The position numbers and the translations under genes were made by a program. A stretch of DNA of 32,083 nt from Phanerodontia chrysosporium. Lineage: Eukaryota; Basidiomycota; Agaricomycetes; Polyporales; Phanerochaetaceae. Under the pieces are notes generated by a model that worked only from the letters and a program-made list of their open reading frames with translations, did no database searches and was not told where the DNA came from. Below are positions 22,358-32,083 of the stretch, piece after piece (the first letter of the stretch is position 1; every line of letters begins with the position of its first letter). Where the stretch lies: positions 1 through 32,083 of the forward strand of contig MJGA01000101.1 in the NCBI GenBank assembly GCA_001910725.1, read 5' to 3'.

Positions 22358-24675
22358 ATGGCTCGCGCAACTCGCTCCACTGCAAACCAGGAAAAGGAGA
22401 AGCCAGCTGAGACTCCCCAGCCTGCGCGCAAGCCCGCGAACAAGAAGAGGAAACGTTCCTCCGCCGCAAATGAGTCCGAGCTACCTGCTGCCAAGGTTGT
22501 TCGGACGGACGGGGATATCAAGGAGGAGGATACCCAAGATGGCCAGGAACTACCCGTGGAGGAGACGACGGGCTCTGAGCTGCCCAGTAGTGGAGATGTC
22601 CCCATACGAGATGAAGACGCGGAGAAGATCCTGGAAGTTCTTGAGACGTGCGTCCTTCCACTCTGTAGACTTCTAATCACTCAAATTGTTTCCTCCGCAG
22701 TGTCGACACGCAAGGATTGTTGGACCGCATATTCCCATTGCCCAACGAGCATAGCTCGGACTCAGATGCAGGCCTTCAACGGGTACCCAGTCATATTCTT
22801 TCCGAGCACTGCTCAAGTCACCGAGCAAGTTCCCACTGAAGATCTTACGTGTGAGTTGGATATCTCATACGGCCCGCACTCACTCTGAGTCTCGTCTGGC
22901 AGACCGCAGTTCACCACCTTTTCCCTATCTCCTCACATCCTCGATCGCGCCCTTCCGCACCCGCTGCTGAGCAGCTCAAGTTTTGTCACCTCGCTCTGTC
23001 ACTCTTGAATGAGGCCTCTCATCATACCGCTCCTATTCCCCTCAACGTCGAGAGTCTCCTTGCTAGCCACTCCGAGAAAGAAGGCGGCGCGGACGAAGAA
23101 TCGAAGCCGCAGAGTCGCCGGAAGTACGCGCTTGTTCAGCGACTGCCTACTGGTGACTGGTGGTCTTCCGCGAATTCGTCGTACCCGTCGCTTTGTCTTG
23201 ATGAAAAAGACATCAAGAGTCTGGGTACTGGCTATGCCGAACTGGTCTCCATCTTCCCGTCAGCGCCTGTGGCGGAAGACTACCAGCCGACACTAGGCAG
23301 TTACGTCAAGAAACGGCCACCAATAGTGGGCGGTGTGCCAGGCCCAAGACGATTGTCCTGCGGAAGGTTCCTTGATTACGGACCGAACACAAGTTTTGCC
23401 CCGACATTCGATGGTGAAGGAGTTGAGGTTGGACAAACAACCCTCAGTGAGGTCGTCTATTACCGTCAACGAGACAGAATGTACAGGGATTATATTCGCT
23501 TGCAACAGAAACGGCCAGAACGGCAAGAGGACGTCACGATGGACGACGCTGATGAGGTTGTCGAGGTGCCAATCCCTACGGAGGACAAGGCAGCGGAACT
23601 CCAGTCGTCGCTGGAAGGCCTACTTTCACCCGAAGAGGTGGCGTCAATTAAAACTGCACTAGGCTCTCTTGAACTTGAGAAAGCCGTGGATGAGCTGCTC
23701 CAACGTAGTGCTCGGGCCCTTGTCAGGCTAGAACAGCTGCAAGCAGAACGCTTGTTGAAGGTGGGCGGGTCAAAACCTGTCGAGGTTGGCTCAGAGGAAT
23801 GGGATACCGGTGCGTCTGTCACCTAGCTTTCTCTAACAAAAGCTCACTGCTTTGTAGCTCAGGGCATTCTGGACTCCTGGCGTTGCTTGCATCCCTCCGG
23901 CCGCGAACGTCTTCCGACACTGCGCAAGCCCCACTCGTCCCCTCTGTCTCTGCGTTACGGAAATTGCATCGCACTCTGCCGGTAGGGACGTCACGAGGCT
24001 GGTTTGGCACCCTGCCGGAGGGTCGTACAACTGCTCTCCGAGACGACACCACCTTGCGCGTTCGTTCTGGAGCGACTGCTCCTACAGTAGCACCTGCCCT
24101 CCGGCACCTGCACCAGCCACCCCAGCCACCCAGAAAAGTGCTGCTGCGCCGTACAATTATCCTTATCAAGCTTACACAGCTGCCGGCTCGCAGTATCGCG
24201 GAGCCTATGGGACTTACCAGACAGGGCAAGCCAATTACTACCCCAACTACCAAGGCGGCACTCCTGTCTCGACAGCTCACTACCCCAACCAGCAATATCC
24301 GGCCACTGGCACACAAGCATACCCATACTCCTCTTGGTACAACTACCAGCCTCCCCAAGCTAGTGCAACGCATTCGGACAAGCGACGCCCGCTACACCGA
24401 CTGCAGGTGCGGCGCCATCTTACGCAGGCTTTTTCGCAAACACGCAGCAACCTCAGCCTCAGCGTGCCGTTGCGAACACAGTAATCGCCTCAGGAGGCAA
24501 GCCATACCAAGCAGGAGGGTGGTCGACTGGATCTGGAACGGCCTACGTCGCACCTTTGCCAGCACATCTACGCGCCGCAGCGAGCGCAGCCGGGACACCT
24601 CAGCCGGCTTCTGCAACGAGTACGTATTCTGGTTATTACGCAGGGTATCAACCTTCTCAGTCTGCAGCACGTTGA
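22358..24675 (+). CDS. Conserved basidiomycete protein with Tyr/Gln/Pro-rich tail, four frame breaks
   Basis: Four exons: 22358-22647, 22701-22850, 22903-23809, 23858-24675. The N-terminus is basic with an NLS-like KKRKR (about residues 31-35), then an acidic stretch. The folded part includes LLDRIFPLPNEH, RALLKSPSKFPLKILR, ISSHPRSRPSAPAAEQLKF, LNEASHHTAPIPLNVESLL and RKYALVQRLPTGDWWSSA. A coiled, Glu/Leu-rich segment follows (about 23580-23760), then ALRKLHRTLPVGTSRGWFGTL and TALRDDTTLRVR. The last 170 residues are Tyr/Gln/Gly/Pro-rich and probably disordered. The frame needs one added base at 22781-22783 (G), 23876-23877 (C), 24097-24099 (C) and 24367-24368 (A). With these the model is 723 codons. 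A nuclear or chromatin role is inferred from composition only. Confidence 0.75.
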
Positions 24676-25027
24676 GTCAGAGCGTCTCGAATGAACTTGT
24701 CTCGTTCACTTCTTACTGTAGTAATCTCGGCGATACTATTCGTGGTTAATAACAACTTCGCGGCGATGGACCGTCGTGCTAGAATAGATTACTTGACAGA
24801 ATATCGTTCTCGCGGTGGAGATTGCCTTTCTGCCTGCCAATCCCTTATGAAGTGCGAAGTGTAAGCGTGTACCATGTGTTATTACACACGACGAAGCACT
24901 GAGGTACATGGTGCGTCATCGTAACTAGAAGAAGAGAAGTGCGTATTGTGAGGTATGGCGGACTAACGCGAATTTTGTGGCGGATAGGACGAATTGTTCC
25001 AGCATTTGCGCGACCATTTCGGGTCCA
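24676..25027. other. Convergent 3' intergenic region
   Basis: About 350 bases between the 22.4-kb gene (plus) and MGR2 (minus). Only 3' UTR sequence is expected and nothing else is visible. Confidence 0.55.
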
Positions 25028-25598
25028 TTACGAGCTTTGTTTCGCCTTCTCTTGCTCCCAACGTGCCTTCATGATGGCGAGACCTTGGTTGCGCGAATGC
25101 ATCAGTGGAGGCAGCATCTGCAAACGAGCAGCTTCCCATTGTGCAGGGCTATCATTGCGGATGACCTGGGGAAATCAGGACTAGGCCAAAAGTCTGGACG
25201 AACGGAACAGCACTCACAGAGCCGATGGACAGGAAGAAGCCGAACGTGGCGGCACTGCTCAACATGTACTGGGAGAGGGTCGAGAGGACGCCCCGAGGCC
25301 CTGCACCTCCTCTGCGTTGGAATATGAGCGCGACGCGGATCTCGCGAAGGTAGGGCACGCACCGCAAGATGCTGTAGGAGCCAAAGATGAAACCAATCGT
25401 CAAACCAACACCTGTGCCCATCATGGCACCCATCCTGAACCGCGTAAATCGGAGACAGCACCCTATATATCACACAACAAACTTACTTCACTGCGCGAAA
25501 GGGTTCATCTTCTGCTCGACCTCCGGAAGAAGTTGGGACTCACTCTTCTGCCAGACAGTGGGGGCCTGAGGCTGAGCTCCTTGCGGCATGGGCGGCAT
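25028..25598 (-). CDS. MGR2: Mgr2/ROMO1 family, TIM23 translocase subunit, one frame break
   Basis: Small inner-membrane protein that couples and gates the TIM23 presequence translocase. Four exons: 25598-25487, 25434-25363, 25311-25218, 25165-25028. The family signature is clear: KMGAMMGTGVGLTIGFIFGS, then [33 protein letters not shown], forming two glycine-rich membrane hairpin helices. The N-terminus is Pro/Gln-rich (MPPMPQGAQPQ) and the C-terminus has a charged extension of about 40 residues (ending KARWEQEKAKQSS). Exon 1 ends CAGTGAA before a perfect GTAAGT. The family needs CAGGTGAA here, so one G is missing at 25491. With it the model has 139 codons. It shares a 132-base divergent promoter with PEX10. 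Confidence 0.9.
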
Positions 25599-25730
25599 GG
25601 TTTCAAGGAAGTCACGAAACGTGAAGGCGGATGGGCGTGAAGATGCGAGGGAGGTGGACGGATGTGAACCGGTGAAGGTCAAGGACGAGATGAGCGCCTG
25701 CCTCGGAACGCTGCTTCGCCGGCCGCCACC

Positions 25731-26943
25731 ATGTCGCTGCCTTCGTTTCCGTATGCCCAGCAAGCACAGATCAGTGTGTCGCTGCTCAGAACTCTGTGCT
25801 TTCACAGTGTGCTATAACAGTTTTGTACAGTACGTTCGAACCAGCGGGACATATTCCATCTCTCATCCCTTCGCGAGCAGACCGAGGGTGTACTGAGAGC
25901 TTGGTTCGGTGAGCCTGTCCTGTTCCCTGCGCCTCGACTCTACTCTGAGCATACGTAGGTACGCGATGGCTGTCGCGATGGGACAAGGAGATTGGTCTTT
26001 CTGTGAAGCTGCTGTATTACGGGTTGACTATTGGCCAAGGTGCGTCATGCGGAACTATCTTCCGGACACTTGCTTGAACCCACTTCAGCTACGCAGACAC
26101 TGGGAGAAGAGTACACGGGTATATGGCAACATTCAGTCCAGTCCGATGCCCCTCCATCCGTAATCTCCGTCTGGCCTTGATCCTACTTCCGACACTGCCT
26201 AGTTACCTCGCAGCGAAGTGGGGCACCATGCTTCCACAGGGCTCTAAGCTCAGCTCTGCCCTGCGAAGGATACCTGAAGTGCTCGAAGTCTGTTCAGAAA
26301 TCAATCTCGCAATATTCTACTTGAGAGGAGCCTACTATCATCTGACCAGGAGACTCCTGCTCACACGATATGTGAGTTGAAGTTGGCATGCCCTCGATTG
26401 TCTCATGTGATACGCAGGTCTCCGGCTCTCCACCGAATCCCAACGCAAGACCTCCGTCGTACGCGTTGCTCGGAATTCTGCTAGGCATTCGGCTGTTATA
26501 CCGCTGATAACTGTCCTCCGTTCTCTTCGAACAGAAGAGGACGTGAAATTGGTCAAGGGGAAACGTCAAGCGGACGATTCACAGGAGACTTACGTCGACG
26601 AAACACCTGTGTCTACTATGCTAGGGCCGTACGATCCTGATGAACAACCGGTGACACCGGCGGAAGAAGATGAGAGGACGGTGCTAGACGTCGCAAGTAT
26701 ATCCCCGGCACTACGAGCAGGACGGAATTGCACTCTTTGTCTAGAAGAACGGACCGCAAGTTGCGCAACGGAATGCGGTCATCTTTTTTGTTGGCCTTGC
26801 ATCGTGGGGTGGGGCAGGGAGAAGGTGTGTTGTCTGTTGGTAATCGTCACCAACACAAGCTGATGAGAAGCGGTCAGGCGGAATGCCCGCTGTGTCGTCA
26901 GTCTCTAAGCATAACCAAGCTCTTGCCCATATACAACCTCTAG
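25731..26943 (+). CDS. PEX10: Peroxisome biogenesis factor 10 (RING E3), two frame breaks
   Basis: Peroxisomal-membrane RING ubiquitin ligase that acts with PEX2 and PEX12 in recycling the import receptor PEX5. Six exons: 25731-25773, 25831-25908, 25959-26039, 26089-26371, 26418-26824, 26878-26943. The start has a perfect GCCACCATG context. The N-terminal Pex2/Pex12 domain includes [26 protein letters not shown] and [15 protein letters not shown]. The C3HC4 RING closes the protein: [17 protein letters not shown], then [19 protein letters not shown]. One base is missing in the C run 26149-26152 and one at 26504 (CGC TGA should read CGC CTG). With both, the model is 320 codons, the usual PEX10 length. 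Confidence 0.92.
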
Positions 26944-27069
26944 TCTGTTGCATATAGCTTACATCCGGATCGTGTACATTATCTGGCCATGTCAGGATAT
27001 AAAATGGATAGCAAGATACAGGAGAGGGCGCTGGATTGCGTGTTTTACACTGGGCAGTCCTTGAACATG

Positions 27070-27690
27070 TTATACAACTTGCTGGATCAATGTGATGTTG
27101 TCGCCCTTGAGTAGTATACGACCTGCAGCTCCGTCAGTCCAGGCATGCTAGAGATAAGTATCATAACGCACCGAGTTCCCTCCGCGGCTTCGCGTCCTTG
27201 ACATACACCTCAGCAGCCTCGTCCATAACAACGTTCATGAACTCGTCGAATCCCTAGGAGTACCAATTGTCAGCAAACGCGTCGAAGGGAGTGACTGGGG
27301 CAAGCAAAGTGAAGTCAAACGGGTGCGGAGGTTATCCACGGGCAAGCAAGAATAGAAGCGTGATGCAGCCGGAACCACGACACCTTTCGATGGACATGGG
27401 ACTCAACGCCAAGTGGGTTCGAATGGATACAAGACACGCACAATGATTCGTCCTTCAATGCGCATCTCGATGTTGTCGTACAGCCAAATCACCACTTTTG
27501 TCCTCTAATGCCAGAAGGTCACGTCAGTGGATGGGATCGATCTCGGAAGACTGTCTCGTGCTCACCTGCTGCAAGTTCTTGAAGATGACATTCTATAGCG
27601 GAATTGTACTGTTCAGTCAGTGAATTGCGGATGTAGGGACTCGTTACGTACGATGGGTTGAACCATCACGCGCTGCTGGCGACCGGACAT
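27070..27690 (-). CDS. SME1: Small nuclear ribonucleoprotein E (SmE)
   Basis: Core Sm-ring protein of the spliceosomal U1, U2, U4 and U5 snRNPs. Five exons: 27690-27652, 27592-27566, 27504-27442, 27253-27172, 27122-27070, giving 87 residues with a clean frame. The Sm1 motif reads [29 protein letters not shown], and the Sm2 motif RILLKGDNITLI closes the fold. The N-terminal MSGRQQRVMVQPI is characteristic of SmE. Length equals that of other SmE proteins. The third intron (27254-27441, 188 nt) is long for this genome. The gene is convergent with PEX10 (126 bases between stops) and head-to-head with the dynein gene (182 bases between starts). Confidence 0.95.
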
Positions 27691-27872
27691 TTTGGCTGAA
27701 GTATGTAAAACGACGAGGAAGGGAAGCGTGGACAGAAGATAGAGGTTGGCGAAAGCGAGTCGTGGTTGGCTGCAGGTGAGGGAGACGCTCAGTTCAGGTC
27801 TTCGGCATCGACCGAGGCGCAGCATTTGGCAACGTTAGCGACGCGACGCGTGCAAGCCTTTTCACTTCCACC
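27691..27872. promoter_or_regulatory. Shared divergent promoter of SmE and dynein heavy chain
   Basis: Only 182 bases separate the two start codons, so both 5' UTRs and promoters must lie here. It is CT-rich near the starts, with no clear TATA box. The short distance also means no upstream dynein exons can fit unless they lie beyond SmE. Confidence 0.6.
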
Positions 27873-30800
27873 ATGTCGATGGAGGTATGTCCTATCACTC
27901 ATGCGACACTTTGCACGATTCTAAACCACCGCTCAGGTCTTGGCACCCTCCAATTCGTCGACCGCGGCGGCGGTCCAATTCATCACATTCGTCCAGGACC
28001 TGAAGCGGAAGACCAAGACATGGGGTCCGATGATAGAGCTCTGCGCAAGCGGAGAGAAGACACTAGAACGCTTCCGTTATCAGTTTCCGGACGACTGGCT
28101 GTACAGCGATCAACTTAGGGCGAATGGAGCGCATATAACGAGATCCTGAAGAGGAAGAACGACTCCATCCAGGAGCAGCTTGGTGAGTTGTCACAGAAAT
28201 ATGCGCGCGACGCCTAACTCAGCCAATGATAGCGGGTCTGCAGCTGAAGATTGTTGCGGAGGACAAGATTGTAGAGAACAAGATCAACGACATTATTGCC
28301 GAGTGGGAGCAGAGCCGGCCAGTGCAAGGGAGCATTCGTGCAGACACCGCATTGAACACCATAAATGTCTTCGAGGGCCGCCTCAACCGTGTACAAGAAG
28401 AATACGACCTCGTATGCAGGGCGAAGGAAGCCCTCGACCTCGAGCTGATACGTCACACTCGCTAGAGCCCATCTTCGAGGAACTACGCGACTTGAAGAGC
28501 GTATGGACCGCGCTGTCAGGAATTTGGAGCCAGCTCGCTGAGCTGCGTGAGATGTCTTGGGCTACAGTACAGCCACGGAAGCTTCGGCAACAACTCGACG
28601 CGTTGTTGTCGTCGACCAAGGAGATGCCTACACGAATGCGCCAATACGCTGCTTTCGAATATGTTCAGGACGTGCTTCGCGGGCTCTTGAAGTCGAACGC
28701 GTTGATCTCTGACCTCAAGTCAGAGGCGTTGAAAGACAGACACTGGAAGCAGCTGTTCAAGGTCCTGAAGGTCCCCACCCAGGTCAGCTTGACGCTGTTA
28801 GTGCTTATACTTATCTCTTGCACCTGGGACGAGACTCATTCCGTGCAGGATGACTCTAGGACACGTGTACGACATGGACTTGAAGAAGAACGAAGCTATC
28901 ATCAAGGAGGTCATTATTCAAGCTCAAGGAGAGGTGCGTGTCTATGCCATACGTGGTGTTCTGGGGCTTACAGCTTTTACGTAGATGGCTCTCGAGGAAT
29001 ATATCAAGCAAGTTAAGGAAACCTGGACTAACTATACCCTGGATCTTGTCAACTATCAGAACAAATGTCGTCTTATTCGCGGATGGGACGACCTCTTCAA
29101 CAAATGCAGCGAGAACCTCAACTCGCTAGTGGCAATGAAGCTGTCGCCATATTACAAAGGTACTACACTCCTATTACATCTACTATCGCAGACCTAACAC
29201 GTATTTTCCCCTCCAGTATTTGACGAGGAAGTAAGTGCAACGTCAGGTTGCTTGCCGTAATGCCACGTCTAATGAATGGCCAGGCAGGCGCATGGGAGGA
29301 GAAGCTGAACCGCATCCACGTCCTCTTCGACGTTTGGATAGACGTGCAGCGGCAGTGGGTATACCTTGAAGGTATCTTCTCCGGCAGTGCCGATATCAAG
29401 CACTTACTACCAGTGGAGAGCGCCCGCTTCAACAACATCAATACGGAGTTCCTGGCGGTCATGAAGAAGGTGTACAAGTCACCTTTCGTCGTGGACGTCA
29501 TGAACATCCCGGCATCCAGAAGAGTCTCGAGCGTCTGGCCGATCTGCTCAACAAGATCCAAAAGGCTTTGGAGAGTACTTGGAGCGCGAACGTGCTTCCT
29601 TCCCTCGCTTCTACTTCGTCGGTGACGAGGACTTGCTCGAGATCATCGGTAACTCCAAGGAGATCCTGCGCATCATGAAGCATCTCAAGAAGATGTTTGC
29701 GGGTATCTCGACGATCATGCTGGACGACGAGCTTACCATGATACGCGCATGGCATCACGAGAGGGTGAAGGTCATGTTCAAGGATCCCATTCTGCTCAAG
29801 GACTATCCAAAGATCAACGATTGGCTCAGCAAACTCGAGGCTGAGATGCGTGTCTCCTCGCGCAGCTGCTCTGCGATGCGGTTTCCGAACTCCAGGCCTT
29901 CTACGGTACTGGAGACGCGCTTCCCCAGGATCAGTTCATCGCATGGCTTGAGAAGTTCCCTGCACAACTCGTGACTCTCGCGATTCAGGTCGCCTGGACG
30001 GCATCCATCGAGAATGCTCTGCAGAAAGGCGAACCTCTGGATGCTCCCTCGATACTGTCCGTCAGGGCTTAGACCTTCTGGCGGATGTCGTCCTCACAGA
30101 GCTGACACCTGTGACTCGTCGCAAGTGCGAACACCTCATCACGGAGCTTGTCCACCAGCGAGATGTCATTCGTACCCTGATTCAACAGAAGGTCACGGAC
30201 AACCGAGCGTTCTCTTGGCTATATCAGATGCGCTTCTACCTGGATCCCAACATCGAGAATCCGCTAGACAGACTCGCGATCCGTGTCGCTGACGCTACCT
30301 TCCCGTACGGCTGGGAGTACCTCGGTGTTCCTGACCGCCTTGTCCAGACGCCACTCACGGACAGGTGTTACCTGACACTCACTCAAGCCCTTGATAACCA
30401 GCTTGGTGGCTCTCCTTCGGTCCCGCCGGGACTGGAAAGACGGAATCCGTTAAAGCACTCGGTGTTCAGCTCGGTCGGTTTGTGCTTGTCTTCTGCTGTG
30501 ACGAAACGTTCGACTTCCAGGCTATGGGCCGCATCTTCGTCGGACTGTGTCAAGTCGGTGCATGGGGCTGCTTCGACGAGTTCAACCGTCTCGAGGAGCG
30601 TATCCTTTCTGCCGTCTCTCAGCAGGTTCAAAGCATTCAGCAAGGTCTCGCTGCCCTTGTCAAGAACCCTAACACCGAGATCGAGCTTGTCGGCAAGAAC
30701 GTCAAGATCAATAGTAATATGGGTCAGTTGTCTCTTTTGCCCTCCCTGTTCCCACATTAACTATTTCATAAGGTATCTTCATCACGACTAACCCGAACTA

Positions 30801-32083
30801 CGCGGGTCGTTCAACGCTACCGCCCAACTTGACGAAGCTCTTCAGGCCGTACGTACCATGCTTCGTCACTAGTGTCAACTTCCTAAATGACTCATAGAAT
30901 GGCCATGACCCGTCCGGATCGCGAGCTCATTGCTCAAGTCATGTTGTTCTCTCAAGGTTTCCGGACGGCGGAATCTCTTGCCTCGAAGATCGTCCCCTTC
31001 TTCAATCTTTGCGACGAGCAACTCTCCCCTCAGCCTCACTACGACTTCGTCTGCGTGCACTCAAGGCCGTCTTGGCAAGTGCTGGTATCCTGAAGCGTGA
31101 ACGCCTACAGGCTGCCAGAGAAGAGGGTGTCACTGAGGGACTATCCGACAGCGCTTCCGAGCAAGTCATCCTCATCCAGAGTGTCACCGAGACCATCGTT
31201 CCAAACTTGTTGCAGACGATGTGCCGCTGCTTACAAGTTTGCTTGCGGATGTGTTCCCCGGCGTTGATTATGTCCGGTCAACCTCGATGCCTTCGCGAAC
31301 AAATCAGCAAGGTCTGCGTGGAGAAGAGGCTCGTACAGGGCGAACGCTGGATCTCGAAGATTCTCCAACTCTACCAGATTCAGAAGATTCAGCACGGTCT
31401 CATGATGGTCGGTCCTTCCGGAAGCGGCAAGACGAATGCTTGCAGGTGCTCCTGGCCGCACTCGAGAGGCTCGACGGTGTCGAAGGCGTCTCGTATGTCA
31501 TCGATCGAGGCATGCACAAGGATGCACTGTATGGCACTCTTGACCGACCACCGCGAGTGGAACGACGGTCTCTTCACCATACGCTCCGTAAGATCGTCGA
31601 TGATGTCGTGGAGAGAGCAGCAAGAGACACTGGATCATCTTCGATGTGACGTTGACCCTGAGTGGGTCGAGAACTTGAACTCGTAAGTGACCAGATACCT
31701 TCTTATATTACGCATTCTTACATTGCGATCGCAGCGTCCTCGACGACAACAAGCTACTTACGCTGCCCAATGGAGAACGTCTCAACTTCCCCCGAACGTT
31801 CGTATCATGTTCGAAGTCGAGCATCTCAAGTACGCTACCCTCGCCACCGTCAGTCGCTGTGGTATGATCTGGTTCAGCGAGGATGTCGTCGACCTTCTAT
31901 GGTCTGCCGTAACTATCTCGACACACTCGCTTCCGTTCCGCTCGATGCCGAAGACGAAGACGCCTTGGATGTCCCTGGTCGTCGTACCGACGGGGAAGAT
32001 GCTCAATCCGCAAACCTGGCTACTCAGAAGCAGATTGCTGCTATTCTCGAGCCGTTTTTCGCGGAAGACGATCTCGTTCACAA
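27873..32083 (+). CDS. dhc2: Cytoplasmic dynein heavy chain, linker-motor part (partial), many frame breaks
   Basis: Minus-end microtubule motor; moves nuclei and endosomes. Exons about 27873-27884, 27937-28182, 28233-28782, 28849-28933, 28985-29159, 29216-29230, 29284-30722, 30773-30848, 30898-31682 and 31735 to the edge. The protein begins MSME and enters the DHC_N2/linker region at once ([57 protein letters not shown]). AAA1 follows: its P-loop (about 30411-30450) is split by a missing T in the TTT run at 30416, while Walker B CFDEFN is at 30569-30586. The AAA2 P-loop GPSGSGKT is at 31411-31434. About 12 or more single-base losses interrupt the frame (28118, 28444, 29508, 29571, 29856, about 30045, 30416, 31049, 31213, 31275, about 31301, 31440). 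The N-terminal tail domain is absent, as in the two-gene dynein of Agaricomycetes. Confidence 0.92.

Noticed and set aside
23799..24749. 316-codon single ORF at the end of the 22.4-kb gene
   Set aside because: It covers only the middle part of the true frame. Its start is inside an intron and its second half reads out of frame relative to the Tyr/Gln-rich tail.
28180..29016. 278-codon ORF inside the dynein gene
   Set aside because: It crosses an intron and mixes frames; only its middle part coincides with the dynein linker because of missing bases.

Overview
The window is nuclear DNA of a white-rot agaricomycete, most likely Trametes or a close polypore. The evidence is the dense small introns (about 45-70 nt, GTRNGT donors, CTNAC branch sites), an extracellular lignin peroxidase at the left end that closely resembles the Trametes LiP isozymes, and a dynein heavy chain that begins at the linker, as in the two-gene dynein of Agaricomycetes.

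Layout. Bases 1-2870 hold a promoter and a nine-exon lignin peroxidase gene with two frame breaks. From about 3.05 to 16.6 kb lies a repeat-rich stretch: one diverged copy (3055-4320) and two nearly complete inverted copies (about 4755-6830 and 14340-16380) of a ~2-kb unit. Each complete copy has an outward-facing intron-containing tRNA-His(GTG) gene at both ends (four in all) and holds a gene-like unit with conserved splice signals. Between the two inverted copies sit an intact F-box gene (7142-9044, +) and an intact Mep1/3-type ammonium transporter (9483-11449, -), followed by about 2.9 kb with no gene I can support. From 16.9 kb on is ordinary compact housekeeping territory: a TPR protein (+), a Ser-rich protein (-), mitoribosomal protein mL43 (-), a conserved protein of unknown role with a Tyr/Gln/Pro-rich tail (+), the TIM23 subunit Mgr2/ROMO1 (-), peroxin PEX10 (+), spliceosomal SmE (-), and the motor half of cytoplasmic dynein heavy chain (+), cut by the right edge.

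The housekeeping genes are not one pathway. They form head-to-head pairs that share short promoters: mL43/unknown, MGR2/PEX10 and SmE/DHC.

Two points cut across the window. First, many genes (LiP, the Ser-rich gene, the 22.4-kb gene, MGR2, PEX10, dynein) need one missing base, almost always in a homopolymer, to read through, while F-box, AMT, TPR, mL43 and SmE are clean. Putting back the inferred bases makes four gene models exact multiples of three, so these breaks look more like sequence-consensus errors than decay. Second, the inverted, tRNA-His-bounded repeat with its multicopy spliced unit is the least explained structure here and the best candidate for something undescribed.
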